Origin: Mycobacterium sp.
GTDB taxonomy: Bacteria; Actinomycetota; Actinomycetes; Mycobacteriales; Mycobacteriaceae
Direction: 5' to 3'
DNA length: 41,132 bases
NCBI GenBank assembly: GCA_025963385.1
Contig: JAOPUT010000220.1
Location: 1-41,132 of the forward strand
The number at the start of each line of letters is the position of its first letter. Positions within the stretch are counted from its first letter, which is position 1. The notes below the pieces were generated by a model. The model was not told where the DNA came from, did not search any database, and was given only the letters and a program-made list of their open reading frames with translations. A program made the translations under genes and the position numbers. Positions 1-7,119 of this stretch are shown piece by piece.

Positions 1-2
1 AG

Positions 3-203
3 CCGATGCTCCCGCTCGACGCCGACCGGCCCGAGGGATTGGCCCCCGACCCGGCCTTCGCCGACGGTACGAAGATGGGCAAGCGTTACGTCGACGAGGG
101 CGACGCCGAGGTGCTCGTCACCAAGGCCGGTGCCGGCTCCCTCAGCGTCGGTGCCACGGCATTGGTGATCAAGGAAGCCAAGCCGCTGCCCGCCAGCGAC
201 TGA
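3..203 (+). CDS. C-terminal end of an unrecognised protein (5' end possibly outside window)
   Basis: The frame is open from the window edge to a TGA at 201-203. An ATG lies at position 6, but too little upstream sequence remains to see a ribosome binding site, so this may be either the tail of a longer protein or a complete 65-residue protein. The tail is Lys/Asp rich with a small beta-like segment (EVLVTKAGAGSLSVGATALV) and ends KPLPASD. I do not recognise the family. It converges on the amidohydrolase at 419-1654, and the two are separated by the paired palindromic repeats at 214-408. Confidence 0.55.
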   Translation, partial: PMLPLDADRPEGLAPDPAFADGTKMGKRYVDEGDAEVLVTKAGAGSLSVGATALVIKEAKPLPASD

Positions 204-213
204 TCCCCCCTCC

Positions 214-275
214 CGCGAGCGTGCGTGTCTGTGGGCGACACGCCGCCAACTTTTAGGAGTTTGCGCACGCTCGCG
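214..275 (+). repeat. 62-bp palindromic repeat, copy 1
   Basis: Perfect 12-bp terminal inverted repeats (CGCGAGCGTGCG at 214-225, its complement at 264-275) enclose a 38-bp centre. The centre holds a nested hairpin, GTGTC at 225-229 pairing with GACAC at 237-241. The copy at 347-408 is the same length and shares its first 18 bp when reverse-complemented, except for the outer end of the loop. It lies 11 bp after the stop codon of the upstream gene, so it could serve as a transcription terminator. Confidence 0.85.
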
Positions 276-346
276 TGCTGATGTGGCGTGCTGTGTGACG
301 GCGAAATACCTTGTCGGGGCAGACGGAAACCGGACTAACCCCGGCC

Positions 347-408
347 CGCGAGCGTGCGTGAAGTAGGGAATTCAACCGGCGTGTCTCCCGCAGACACGCA
401 CGCTCGCG
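347..408 (-). repeat. 62-bp palindromic repeat, copy 2 (inverted relative to copy 1)
   Basis: Perfect 14-bp terminal inverted repeats lie at 347-360 and 395-408. Inside is a perfect hairpin, GTGTCT (381-386), a CCCGC loop, and AGACAC (392-397). Read on the minus strand, this copy and copy 1 align over 62 bp without gaps. The arms and inner hairpin are conserved, and the distal loop has diverged. It ends 10 bp from the stop codon of the minus-strand amidohydrolase, so each convergent gene has its own copy pointing outward. Confidence 0.85.
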
Positions 409-418
409 GAGAAGTGGG

Positions 419-1654
419 TTATGCGCCGGCGTGAGCGAATTCCGGCGGCTTCACCGCAGCGGGGTCGGGGTTGGCGAGCGGGAGTCCCATGAACCGGCGG
501 GCGTTGTCTCCCATGAAGTCGTATGTCCGGCGCACGTCCATGCCCTCGGCGTACTTCCAGTACCCCTGGGGTGTCGCGAGGCCCTCGGGGTGCGGCCAGT
601 CCGACCCGAACATCACCTTGTCCCAGCCGACGGTCTCGACGACGTCGGCCACCGAGCCTTCCCAGAACGGGCTGACCCAGCAGTTGCGGCGGAACACGTC
701 GTGGGGATGCTCGGGGAAGTTCTGCGGCATCTTGTGGTAAGTCGATTGCAAATCATCGAAAAGTGGTTTGATCCAAGCACTTCCGTTCTCGACGCTGGCG
801 ATGCGCAGTTTCGGGAATCGGGTCAGCGTGCCGTGGCAGATCAGGCTGGTCAGCATATCGGCAATCTCGCGGTGGCCCAGCGCAGTCCACTTGAACGCCG
901 ACATCTCGAACGCGTTGCTGGTGTCGGCCGGCTCCCACATCTCGATGTACTCCTGTAGCGGGGGCTGGCTGGCATGCAACACGATTGGCAGACCGGCTGC
1001 CTCGACGTCGCGCCAGAACGGGTCGAATTCGGGCAGCGCGGGAGAGCGCCAGCCCTTGTAGCCCTTGACCGGGGCGGGCTTGATCAATGCGACCTTCGCG
1101 CCGTTCTCGAGGATGTACTCGAGCTCACGACGGCCCTCGTCGACGATGCCGAGGTTGATGACCGGCGTCGAGTAGATCCGATTGTCGTAGTTGAATCCCC
1201 AGTGCTCCAGCATCCACTGGTTGAGCGAATGGATGATCGCCGCGGTCAGCTCGGGGTCCTCGGCCGAAGAGTGCTCGACCAGGTTGGCAAGCGTGGGGTA
1301 GTTGATGCAGGAGTCCACCTTTTGACCGTTGAGTTCGGCGATGCGGTCCTCCGGGTTGCGTGCGCCGGGCGGCGTGTCGATGCCGCGACCGGACATCTCC
1401 CGCATCGTCAGACCCTCTGGGTTCTGGCCCGAGTAGAACTTCTCGTGGGCACCGGGTGCGGCGACTCGTTCGAACGTCGGGTTGGGCATGTAGTCGGTGA
1501 TCTTGTTCAGGATCGCGATCCGGGTGTGCCGGCCGATCTGGACGAACTGCACCTTGGACTTGTACTTCTCGGGCAGGTACTTCAGCAGTGCGTCCGGAGT
1601 CTCGTACATGTGCTGGTCGGCGTCGAAGATCGGTGCGTCGGTGAACTGGGTCAT
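419..1654 (-). CDS. Amidohydrolase-family (ACMSD-like) metal-dependent hydrolase/decarboxylase
   Basis: This 411-residue protein has the layout of the amidohydrolase-2 family (PF04909), the TIM-barrel group that includes ACMSD-type decarboxylases and ring-acid hydrolases. Likely metal ligands are the N-terminal DADQH (D11, D13, H15), H227 in IVLHASQ, and D352/H355 in the GSDWPH signature. Members cut C-C or C-N bonds in cyclic or acyl-CoA intermediates; the substrate here is unknown. The start is the ATG at 1654. The gene is divergent from the TetR gene at 1802 across a 147-bp region with two palindromes, so that TetR protein is its likely regulator. A second family member sits at 10482-11681. 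Confidence 0.88.
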   Translation of the reverse strand: MTQFTDAPIFDADQHMYETPDALLKYLPEKYKSKVQFVQIGRHTRIAILNKITDYMPNPTFERVAAPGAHEKFYSGQNPEGLTMREMSGRGIDTPPGARNPEDRIAELNGQKVDSCINYPTLANLVEHSSAEDPELTAAIIHSLNQWMLEHWGFNYDNRIYSTPVINLGIVDEGRRELEYILENGAKVALIKPAPVKGYKGWRSPALPEFDPFWRDVEAAGLPIVLHASQPPLQEYIEMWEPADTSNAFEMSAFKWTALGHREIADMLTSLICHGTLTRFPKLRIASVENGSAWIKPLFDDLQSTYHKMPQNFPEHPHDVFRRNCWVSPFWEGSVADVVETVGWDKVMFGSDWPHPEGLATPQGYWKYAEGMDVRRTYDFMGDNARRFMGLPLANPDPAAVKPPEFAHAGA

Positions 1655-1703
1655 CGGTCTGCCTCTCGCTATCTGAACTGGGCTCGTCTGCGAGCTTTGC
1701 GCA

Positions 1704-1723
1704 ACTTGACGTTTGTGTCAAGT
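1704..1723. promoter_or_regulatory. Palindromic operator candidate, amidohydrolase/TetR intergenic region
   Basis: ACTTGAC and GTCAAGT form perfect 7-bp arms around a 6-bp centre. The size and divergent-promoter position suit a TetR-type operator. TTGACA-like -35 sequences occur on both strands within the palindrome, so a bound repressor would block transcription both ways. This is an inference from symmetry and position. Confidence 0.6.
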
Positions 1724-1773
1724 ACGATGTGATCAGCGCGCCAAAGATGCCGTTCAACTCGGATGATTGCCTT

Positions 1774-1787
1774 TGACATGGCTGTCA
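1774..1787. promoter_or_regulatory. Second small palindrome before the TetR gene
   Basis: TGACA-TGGC-TGTCA, with perfect 5-bp arms, lies 14 bp before the ATG at 1802. The TGACA/TGTCA half-sites resemble those of the palindrome at 1704-1723 (TTGAC/GTCAA). It could be an autoregulatory site for the TetR gene. Confidence 0.4.
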
Positions 1788-1801
1788 TATACGGTGGCCG
1801 C

Positions 1802-2401
1802 ATGTCGGTTACCTCAGGTGCGTCAGCGGTGCCGCGGCTCGAGGTGGGCCGTGGTGAGCGCACCCGCTCGGCCATCCTGGAGGCCAGTCGCCGGCTGTTC
1901 CTCGAACGCGGTTATGCAGGCACCCCCATCAACGCGATCACCGAGGCGTGCGGCATCTCTCGGGCCGGTTTCTATACCTACTTCAAGGACAAACGCGAGA
2001 TCTTCAACGTCCTCGGCGAGACGGCCTACCACGACGTCCTCACCGTGATCGCAGAGTGGGCGGATGCCGACGAGTCGCTTACGCCCGCCGACGTCCGAGC
2101 CTGGGTCGGTCACTACTTCGACTACATGGACCGCCACGGCGCATTCGTGCTGGCCTCCGCCCAGTCGGCGCCCGATGACGACGCGTTTCGCCTGTCCCGC
2201 AACCGAATGGTGAGCCGGGCATCGTGGAAGTTGGGTCATGCGATAGCAGGCGACGGTGCGCACTCACCGGACGTCATCGGCGTCGCCGTGATGGGTCTGC
2301 TGGACCGGGCCTGGCACACGGTGCACAGGCAGACGGTCGCCGTCGAGCGCCAGGAGATGGTGGCGGTCGTCGCGGAGATGATCGTCGCCATGACGCGCTG
2401 A
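1802..2401 (+). CDS. TetR/AcrR-family transcriptional regulator
   Basis: This is a 199-residue one-domain TetR repressor. The N-terminal DNA-binding region runs from about residue 15 to 65, with the usual RSAILEASRRLFLERGYAG helix and the helix-turn-helix AITEACGISRAGFYTYFKDK. The rest is a variable helical ligand-binding domain. I chose the ATG at 1802 over the in-frame ATG at 1763 because the extra 13 residues are atypical and would span the palindrome at 1774-1787. It is divergent from the amidohydrolase at 419-1654 and probably controls that gene and itself. In this setting the ligand is likely to be an acyl-CoA or pathway intermediate. Confidence 0.9.
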   Translation: MSVTSGASAVPRLEVGRGERTRSAILEASRRLFLERGYAGTPINAITEACGISRAGFYTYFKDKREIFNVLGETAYHDVLTVIAEWADADESLTPADVRAWVGHYFDYMDRHGAFVLASAQSAPDDDAFRLSRNRMVSRASWKLGHAIAGDGAHSPDVIGVAVMGLLDRAWHTVHRQTVAVERQEMVAVVAEMIVAMTR

Positions 2402-2507
2402 CGGGGAAACCGGCCCGGCCCAAGGGGATTGGACGGCGACATTATGGATACTCCAATGACGAGGCCCGTGCAGAGCGGATCCCGTTCGAAACGTGAAGGA
2501 GCAGAAC

Positions 2508-2663
2508 ATGTCAGGCTTTGACACCAGCCAACCGATCGCCGACGAGGCTGCCCTCGAGGAGGTCGACGACGCCAAGAAGACCGCCAAGCCAAAGGACTCC
2601 GACGCCCCGTCGACGCCTGCTGAGCCCGACGAACTCGGTGACGCCACGCCCGGACCGCGCTGA
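2508..2663 (+). CDS. Small acidic hypothetical protein (51 aa)
   Basis: ATG at 2508 follows a good ribosome binding site (GAAGGA at 2495-2500, 7 bp upstream) and runs to TGA at 2661-2663. The predicted protein is highly charged: many Asp/Glu, one Lys-rich patch (AKKTAKPKD), a Pro/Thr/Asp-rich C-terminal half and no Cys, so it is probably disordered. It stops 2 bp short of the convergent DUF2889 gene. The 106 bp upstream, after the TetR stop, contain no gene I can support. I do not recognise the family. The ribosome binding site and exact fit to the gap argue for a real gene, but this is not proven. Confidence 0.5.
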   Translation: MSGFDTSQPIADEAALEEVDDAKKTAKPKDSDAPSTPAEPDELGDATPGPR

Positions 2664-2665
2664 GA

Positions 2666-3694
2666 TTAGCGGTCGGCTCGGCTATCCCGCACGAGGGCGA
2701 TCAACGCCTCGGCATCGGCGACGCTGCGCAATAGGTCGTTGAGATGTGTGCAGGTAGTCGTCCCGAACAGCTCTTGCCGGACCCTAAAGTGCAGGTCCGG
2801 CAACGTCATTCCAACGATCCGTTCGGCGCTCGCGACCGCTGCCGGGCATTCCCGCCACGGGAGCACCCGCGGAGTGGCGTGTGACTCCAGGATGACCCCG
2901 GTGGCCGGGTCCACCGCAGCCTCGAGCGTGTATTCGTGAATGATCGTCTCCACCCCGTCGGTGCGCACGTAGGTGTCGCGGAAGATGGCGTCGACGCCGA
3001 CGCGATCCGGGCCGTCGTCATAGACGTCGACGCGGCGCCTGCGGCGCATTCCGTGGCGTGGCAGGAGGTCCATCGGATGCCAGGCCCATGGGTCGTCGCC
3101 ACCGTCGAGGTCAGGTGCGTCGGGACCCGTCACCACCACGGGGTCGCCTGCCTCGAAGGAGTTCATCAGCAGTCCGCCGGTGGCAAAACCGGCGCACTGG
3201 TCGGCCACCGGTAGGTAACCGGACTTCGCGACGTCCCCGAGAACTCCCGACGCCGAAAGCGCGTGGCCAGAGATCAGGGTCGCTACGGGTACGTCGTCGA
3301 GCAGTGTGTAGCGCAGGTCGCGGGCTGCCCTGAGCTCGGGCGCGGCTCTGTCTGCGGCGGCGCGGAAGCCACTCATCGCCGGCGCGCCGGACAGGTGTGA
3401 CACGGCCTCGACGGGCGGTGTCACCTCGATGTGGCGTATGACCCGAGCGATCAACTCGATGGTGGCAGACAGCCCGGCGGTGGCAAGTTCGGTTGCGCTG
3501 CCATCCAATGCGGTCCAGACATCGCGAGCCGCGCCATGCAGATATACCGGGTCCAACGTCCCATCGTCACGGGTCATGTCGATCGACGTCGTGCGTCGCG
3601 CCGATCGAGGGCGCCGGGGCGGGTTTGCGGTCGTTGGTTCGTGGATGCCGTGTAGTGGATGCAGCCCAAACGACGGCACGCCCAGGTCGGTCAC
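2666..3694 (-). CDS. DUF2889 domain-containing protein
   Basis: The protein has 342 residues. The C-terminal part carries the DUF2889 hallmark CTHLNDLLRSVADAEALI, preceded by a region with a conserved charged ARG/ASP pattern. DUF2889 proteins are found beside thiolase/OB-fold and acyl-CoA genes in actinobacteria, but no biochemical role is established. The start is a GTG at 3694, 10 bp after the stop of the DUF35 gene, consistent with one minus-strand operon (thiolase, DUF35, DUF2889). An internal ATG about 39 codons in (MTRDDG) is a possible alternative start, since the first 38 residues are low-complexity and Arg/Pro rich. Confidence 0.8.
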   Translation of the reverse strand: MTDLGVPSFGLHPLHGIHEPTTANPPRRPRSARRTTSIDMTRDDGTLDPVYLHGAARDVWTALDGSATELATAGLSATIELIARVIRHIEVTPPVEAVSHLSGAPAMSGFRAAADRAAPELRAARDLRYTLLDDVPVATLISGHALSASGVLGDVAKSGYLPVADQCAGFATGGLLMNSFEAGDPVVVTGPDAPDLDGGDDPWAWHPMDLLPRHGMRRRRRVDVYDDGPDRVGVDAIFRDTYVRTDGVETIIHEYTLEAAVDPATGVILESHATPRVLPWRECPAAVASAERIVGMTLPDLHFRVRQELFGTTTCTHLNDLLRSVADAEALIALVRDSRADR

Positions 3695-3704
3695 GCCGTG
3701 AACT

Positions 3705-4133
3705 TTAGTCCTGCGGACGGAAAGCGAAGGTCACCAACGACCTTCCGTCCTCGGTCTCCAACGTGGTGGTCGTCGACACCAGTGGCTGGCCAATGGTCAG
3801 CTGGTCGGCGGTCGCTCCGACGATCAACGACTCGACGAGTGCGCCTTCGGCTAGCTCCACGAAACCCACGACGTAGGGCGTGAACACTTTGGGGTCCCGA
3901 ATTCCCTTGTAGGGCAGCGGGGGTGGGAACTGCTGGGTGGTGTAGGTGTACAGCGTTCCCTCGGTAGAGAGTTCAATCGCTTCGATGTCGCCCTGGATCT
4001 CGGGATCGCCATCGAAGAGTTCGGGCCGCTCGGCGGGGAACTTGACGACTCCCGACGAGCGACGTCGCGACGCGAAGAGAACCGCGCGCTCGCCATCGAC
4101 CCGGAACAGTCCCTCGGTGATGAGTGTCGTCAT
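3705..4133 (-). CDS. DUF35 OB-fold protein (thiolase partner) lacking zinc-ribbon cysteines
   Basis: This 142-residue protein matches the DUF35/Zn-ribbon-plus-OB-fold family, which binds thiolases and thiolase-like aldolases (ChsH2 with Ltp2 is the studied case). The recognisable pattern is a short N-terminal ribbon-like segment (LFASRRRSSGVVKFP), then an OB-fold with GTLYTYTT, FTPYVVGFVEL and VTFAFRP. There is no cysteine anywhere in the protein, so the four Zn ligands typical of the ribbon are gone. Start ATG at 4133 lies 2 bp after the thiolase stop (TGA-GC-ATG), so translation is probably coupled and the products likely form a complex. Confidence 0.85.
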   Translation of the reverse strand: MTTLITEGLFRVDGERAVLFASRRRSSGVVKFPAERPELFDGDPEIQGDIEAIELSTEGTLYTYTTQQFPPPLPYKGIRDPKVFTPYVVGFVELAEGALVESLIVGATADQLTIGQPLVSTTTTLETEDGRSLVTFAFRPQD

Positions 4134-4135
4134 GC

Positions 4136-5323
4136 TCACGCCACCTCGATGACCATCGCCGCACCCATGCCGCCGCCTGCACACATGGAAAGCACGCCGA
4201 TACCTCCGCCGCGTCTGCGCAATTCGTAGATCGCTGAGGTGACCATGCGCGCACCCGTCGCGGCAATCGGGTGTCCCAGGCTGATTCCCGAGCCGTAGAC
4301 GTTGACGATCTCCTCGTCGAGTCCGAGTTCCCGGGCGCACGCCACCGCCTGCGCAGCGAACGCCTCGTTGATCTCGAACAGCGCCACGTCCTCGAGCTTG
4401 CGGCCTGCCAGCTCCAACGCCTTGGGGATGGCCTTGATCGGCCCGCTGCCGGTGCGGGTCGGATCGAGTCCGACCTGGGTCCATGAAAGCACGTGTGCGA
4501 GGACGTCCTGGCCCGTGTCGGGCGACGCCAGCGCGACGACCGCGGCGGCGTCGTTGATGCCAGACGAGTTGCCCGCGGTCACCGAGAATCCGTCGATCTC
4601 GGGGTGAAGCACCTTGAGCCCGGCCAGTGACTCCAGGGAACTGCCACGTCGAGGATGCTCGTCGACGGCGAAGGTGATCGTGCTGCCGTCGGCCTGGGGG
4701 ACCTCGATCGGGATGATCTCGTCGACGAACGAGCCGGCGTCGATGGCCTTGATCGCGCGCTGATGGCTACGCAGTGCCCACTCGTCCTGGTCCTCGCGGG
4801 TGATGCCGTATTGCACGTTGCAGTTGTGGGCCACGGTGATGGACATGTCCATCGCGGGCGCTTCCGCGGTTGGCGGATGCGATTCGGGGAACCACTGCGC
4901 ATAGTCCTCAGCCGACTTCCCCGTGGTGAAGGGCTTGCGCTTCTGCATGATCGGCCCGGTTGAGATCGACTCCATGCCACCCGCAAGAATGGCGCTGCTC
5001 ATGCCAGAGGCGATCTGGCCCGCGCCGACCGCGATCGCCGAGAGGCTGGACGCGCACTGCCGGTTGACCGCGATCCCCGGAATGTCGACGAGACCGAGGG
5101 ACACGGCGATGTAGCGGGCGCTGTCACCACCGCCCTGCATGCTCTCGGCGAGAACGAAGTCGTCGAAGTCGGCGGCGTTGAGACCGGAGCGTTCGATGAC
5201 CGCCGAGACCACGGGCTTGGCCAACTCGGTCGCGGGGACGTTCGCCAGTGTGCCCCTTCGGGACGTTCCGATCGCCGTGCGGGCAGCGGCGACGATCGCT
5301 GCACGGGATGTGGTGGTGGCCAT
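4136..5323 (-). CDS. Thiolase (acetyl-CoA acetyltransferase / 3-ketoacyl-CoA thiolase)
   Basis: The protein has 395 residues from ATG 5323 (MATTTSRAAI); an in-frame ATG at 5341 would add six residues with no family support. The catalytic set is intact: Cys90 in NRQCASSL, the NEAFA motif, His351 in GHPIAATGAR and Cys381 in CAGGGMG. It should therefore do true CoA-dependent cleavage of 3-ketoacyl-CoA, unlike the other two thiolase-fold proteins here. It leads the minus-strand thiolase-DUF35-DUF2889 operon and is divergent from the MaoC gene at 5431, with an imperfect palindrome between them. Confidence 0.93.
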   Translation of the reverse strand: MATTTSRAAIVAAARTAIGTSRRGTLANVPATELAKPVVSAVIERSGLNAADFDDFVLAESMQGGGDSARYIAVSLGLVDIPGIAVNRQCASSLSAIAVGAGQIASGMSSAILAGGMESISTGPIMQKRKPFTTGKSAEDYAQWFPESHPPTAEAPAMDMSITVAHNCNVQYGITREDQDEWALRSHQRAIKAIDAGSFVDEIIPIEVPQADGSTITFAVDEHPRRGSSLESLAGLKVLHPEIDGFSVTAGNSSGINDAAAVVALASPDTGQDVLAHVLSWTQVGLDPTRTGSGPIKAIPKALELAGRKLEDVALFEINEAFAAQAVACARELGLDEEIVNVYGSGISLGHPIAATGARMVTSAIYELRRRGGGIGVLSMCAGGGMGAAMVIEVA

Positions 5324-5382
5324 GTGTCTCCCAAGGATCATCGTTGGCGGGGTGGTTGCTCATCGAGCGCCGTCAGTCTATA

Positions 5383-5400
5383 CCGTTAAATAGATATCGG
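5383..5400. promoter_or_regulatory. Imperfect palindrome in the thiolase/MaoC divergent promoter
   Basis: CCGTTAAATAGATATCGG pairs at 12 of 18 positions when folded on itself, and it is markedly AT-rich against the GC-rich background. It lies between the thiolase start (5323, minus) and the MaoC start (5431, plus). It could hold an operator or overlapping -10 elements. It does not match the AAC-N3-GTT sites elsewhere in the window. Confidence 0.35.
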
Positions 5401-5430
5401 AATAGCGGGTCCAACGACGGGAGAAGTCTG

Positions 5431-5889
5431 GTGAAGGTGATCACGTCGGTTGACGACGCAATGGCGACGATCGGCACGGAACTGGGGACCAGCGACTGGA
5501 TGGAGGTCGACCAGGCCAGGATTGACGAGTTCGCCGACGTCACGGTCGACCATCAGTGGATCCACGTGGACGTCGATCGCGCCAAGGCCGAAAGTCCCTA
5601 CGGCGCAACGATTGCCCACGGCTTTCTCACCATCTCGCTGATTCCCGGCCTCAGCAAGGACAACTACCGCGTCGAGAACGCGAAGATGGGCGTCAACTAC
5701 GGATTGAACAAGGTCCGCTTCCTAGCGCCAGTGAAGGCCGGCAGTCGCATCAGGGTGCGATCCGAGCTCGCGGAGGCCGCCCGGGTCGGCGACGACGCCG
5801 TCAACCTCACCGTGCGCCACACCGTGGAGATCGCCGACGTGGAGAAACCCGCCGCAGTCGCCGAACTGATCTCGCGGTGGGTGTTCTAA
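5431..5889 (+). CDS. MaoC-family (R)-specific enoyl-CoA hydratase
   Basis: This is a single hot-dog domain of 152 residues. The hydratase motif covers FADVTVDHQWIHVDVDRA and GATIAHGFLTISLIP, giving the Asp and His of the MaoC active site. Such enzymes add water to 2-enoyl-CoA to give the (R)-3-hydroxyacyl-CoA. Start GTG 5431 is chosen for its ribosome binding site (GGGAG at 5419-5423). The open frame extends upstream to 5248, but that part overlaps the divergent thiolase and is Arg-rich, so it is rejected. It is followed after 37 bp by the thiolase-like gene at 5927. Confidence 0.9.
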   Translation: MKVITSVDDAMATIGTELGTSDWMEVDQARIDEFADVTVDHQWIHVDVDRAKAESPYGATIAHGFLTISLIPGLSKDNYRVENAKMGVNYGLNKVRFLAPVKAGSRIRVRSELAEAARVGDDAVNLTVRHTVEIADVEKPAAVAELISRWVF

Positions 5890-5926
5890 TGGCTTCGATG
5901 CACGACGGAACGATGGTGAGTGCCCC

Positions 5927-7117
5927 ATGAGCGGTCCGTTCGACGGGAAGGCCGTCCTGACGGGGGCGGGCAAGTCGCAGGTCGGTCGCAGGCTTGGGCG
6001 AACCGGACTCGACCTCACGCTCGAGGCGGTGTTGCGCGCGATCGAGGACGCCGGCCTGAGTGTCGACGACGTCGACGGGATCGCCAGCTATCCGGGTCCC
6101 GGCGTGCCCGACGCGGGCTTCTCCGGAGCCACCGTCCAAGAGGTCCGCAACGCACTCGGCTTGCGGTCACGGTGGTATGTCTCGGCGATGGAGACGGCGG
6201 GACAGATCGGGCCTGCCATCGAGGCGTGCATGGCGGTCAGCCTTGGGTTGGCGAATCACGTCGTGGTGTACCGGTCGGTGTGGGAGTCCACTGCGGCGCA
6301 GCAGGCCGGCGGTGGCCGGGCTTCGGTGCTGTTCGGCGGTGGCGAACTGCCCCCGCACCTGGAGTGGACGGCACCGTTCGGCGCGCTGTCGGCGGCGAAT
6401 TGGCTGGCCATGCCAGCTCAGCGCTACATGCACGACTTCGGCTTGACGCGAGAACACTTGGGCCGCATCGCGATCAACGCGCGCACGAACGCGGGACTCA
6501 ATCCCGACGCCGTGTACCGCGAGCCCATGACGATGGACGACTACCTCGGAGCCCGGATGATCTCCGAACCGCTGTGCCTCTTCGACTGCGACGTCCCGTG
6601 CGACGGGGCAACCGCCGTGATCATCTCCCGCCGCGACGCCGCCAACGGCCTGAGGAGGCACCCGTTGACGGTGGAGTCCGTCGGCCCCGGCATGTTCGAA
6701 CGCGCCACCTGGGACCAGCGTTCCGACATCACCACGATGGCCGCCCACGACTCGGGCGCCACGTTGTGGGAGCACACCAACTTGACTCCGGCTGACGTGG
6801 ACATGGCCCAGCTGTACGACGGCTTCTCGTTCCTGACCGTGATGTGGCTGGAGGCGTTGAGGTTCTGCGATCACGGCAAGGTCGGCGAATTCCTCGACGA
6901 CGGTTCGCGCATCGCGTTGGACGGGTCGTTGCCGATCAACACCAGCGGCGGCCAGCTTTCGGGCGGCCGCTTGCACGGCATGGGGTTTCTGCACGAGGCA
7001 TGTGTGCAGATGTGGGGTGAGGGCGGTGATCGGCAGGCGCCCAAGACGCCGGAGGTCGTCGCCGTCGGCGTCGGCGGCGGACCGGTTGCGGGGTCCATGC
7101 TGTTGAGCAGCCGGTAG
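5927..7117 (+). CDS. Thiolase-fold lipid-transfer protein (Ltp-type), no catalytic Cys
   Basis: The 396 residues follow the thiolase fold of the SCP-x/Ltp group. At the position of the nucleophilic Cys the sequence is YVSAMETAGQIGPA, so the Cys is missing. The C-terminal segment keeps INTSGGQLSGGRLHGMG with a His, and AQLYDGFSF contains a Tyr. Ltp2-type relatives use tyrosines for retro-aldol cleavage of side-chain hydroxyacyl-CoAs and work with a DUF35 partner. Here the only DUF35 protein is divergently encoded at 3705-4133. An aldolase role is therefore plausible but inferred. It lies in a MaoC, Ltp, FadD operon. Confidence 0.85.
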   Translation: MSGPFDGKAVLTGAGKSQVGRRLGRTGLDLTLEAVLRAIEDAGLSVDDVDGIASYPGPGVPDAGFSGATVQEVRNALGLRSRWYVSAMETAGQIGPAIEACMAVSLGLANHVVVYRSVWESTAAQQAGGGRASVLFGGGELPPHLEWTAPFGALSAANWLAMPAQRYMHDFGLTREHLGRIAINARTNAGLNPDAVYREPMTMDDYLGARMISEPLCLFDCDVPCDGATAVIISRRDAANGLRRHPLTVESVGPGMFERATWDQRSDITTMAAHDSGATLWEHTNLTPADVDMAQLYDGFSFLTVMWLEALRFCDHGKVGEFLDDGSRIALDGSLPINTSGGQLSGGRLHGMGFLHEACVQMWGEGGDRQAPKTPEVVAVGVGGGPVAGSMLLSSR

Positions 7118-7119
7118 CC

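Noticed and set aside
2402-2507. Possible gene between TetR and the small acidic ORF
   Set aside because: The frame here is just the tail of an ORF overlapping the TetR gene. Only a weak CCAA/TTGG hairpin (2420-2432) and promoter-like AT-rich bases were seen.
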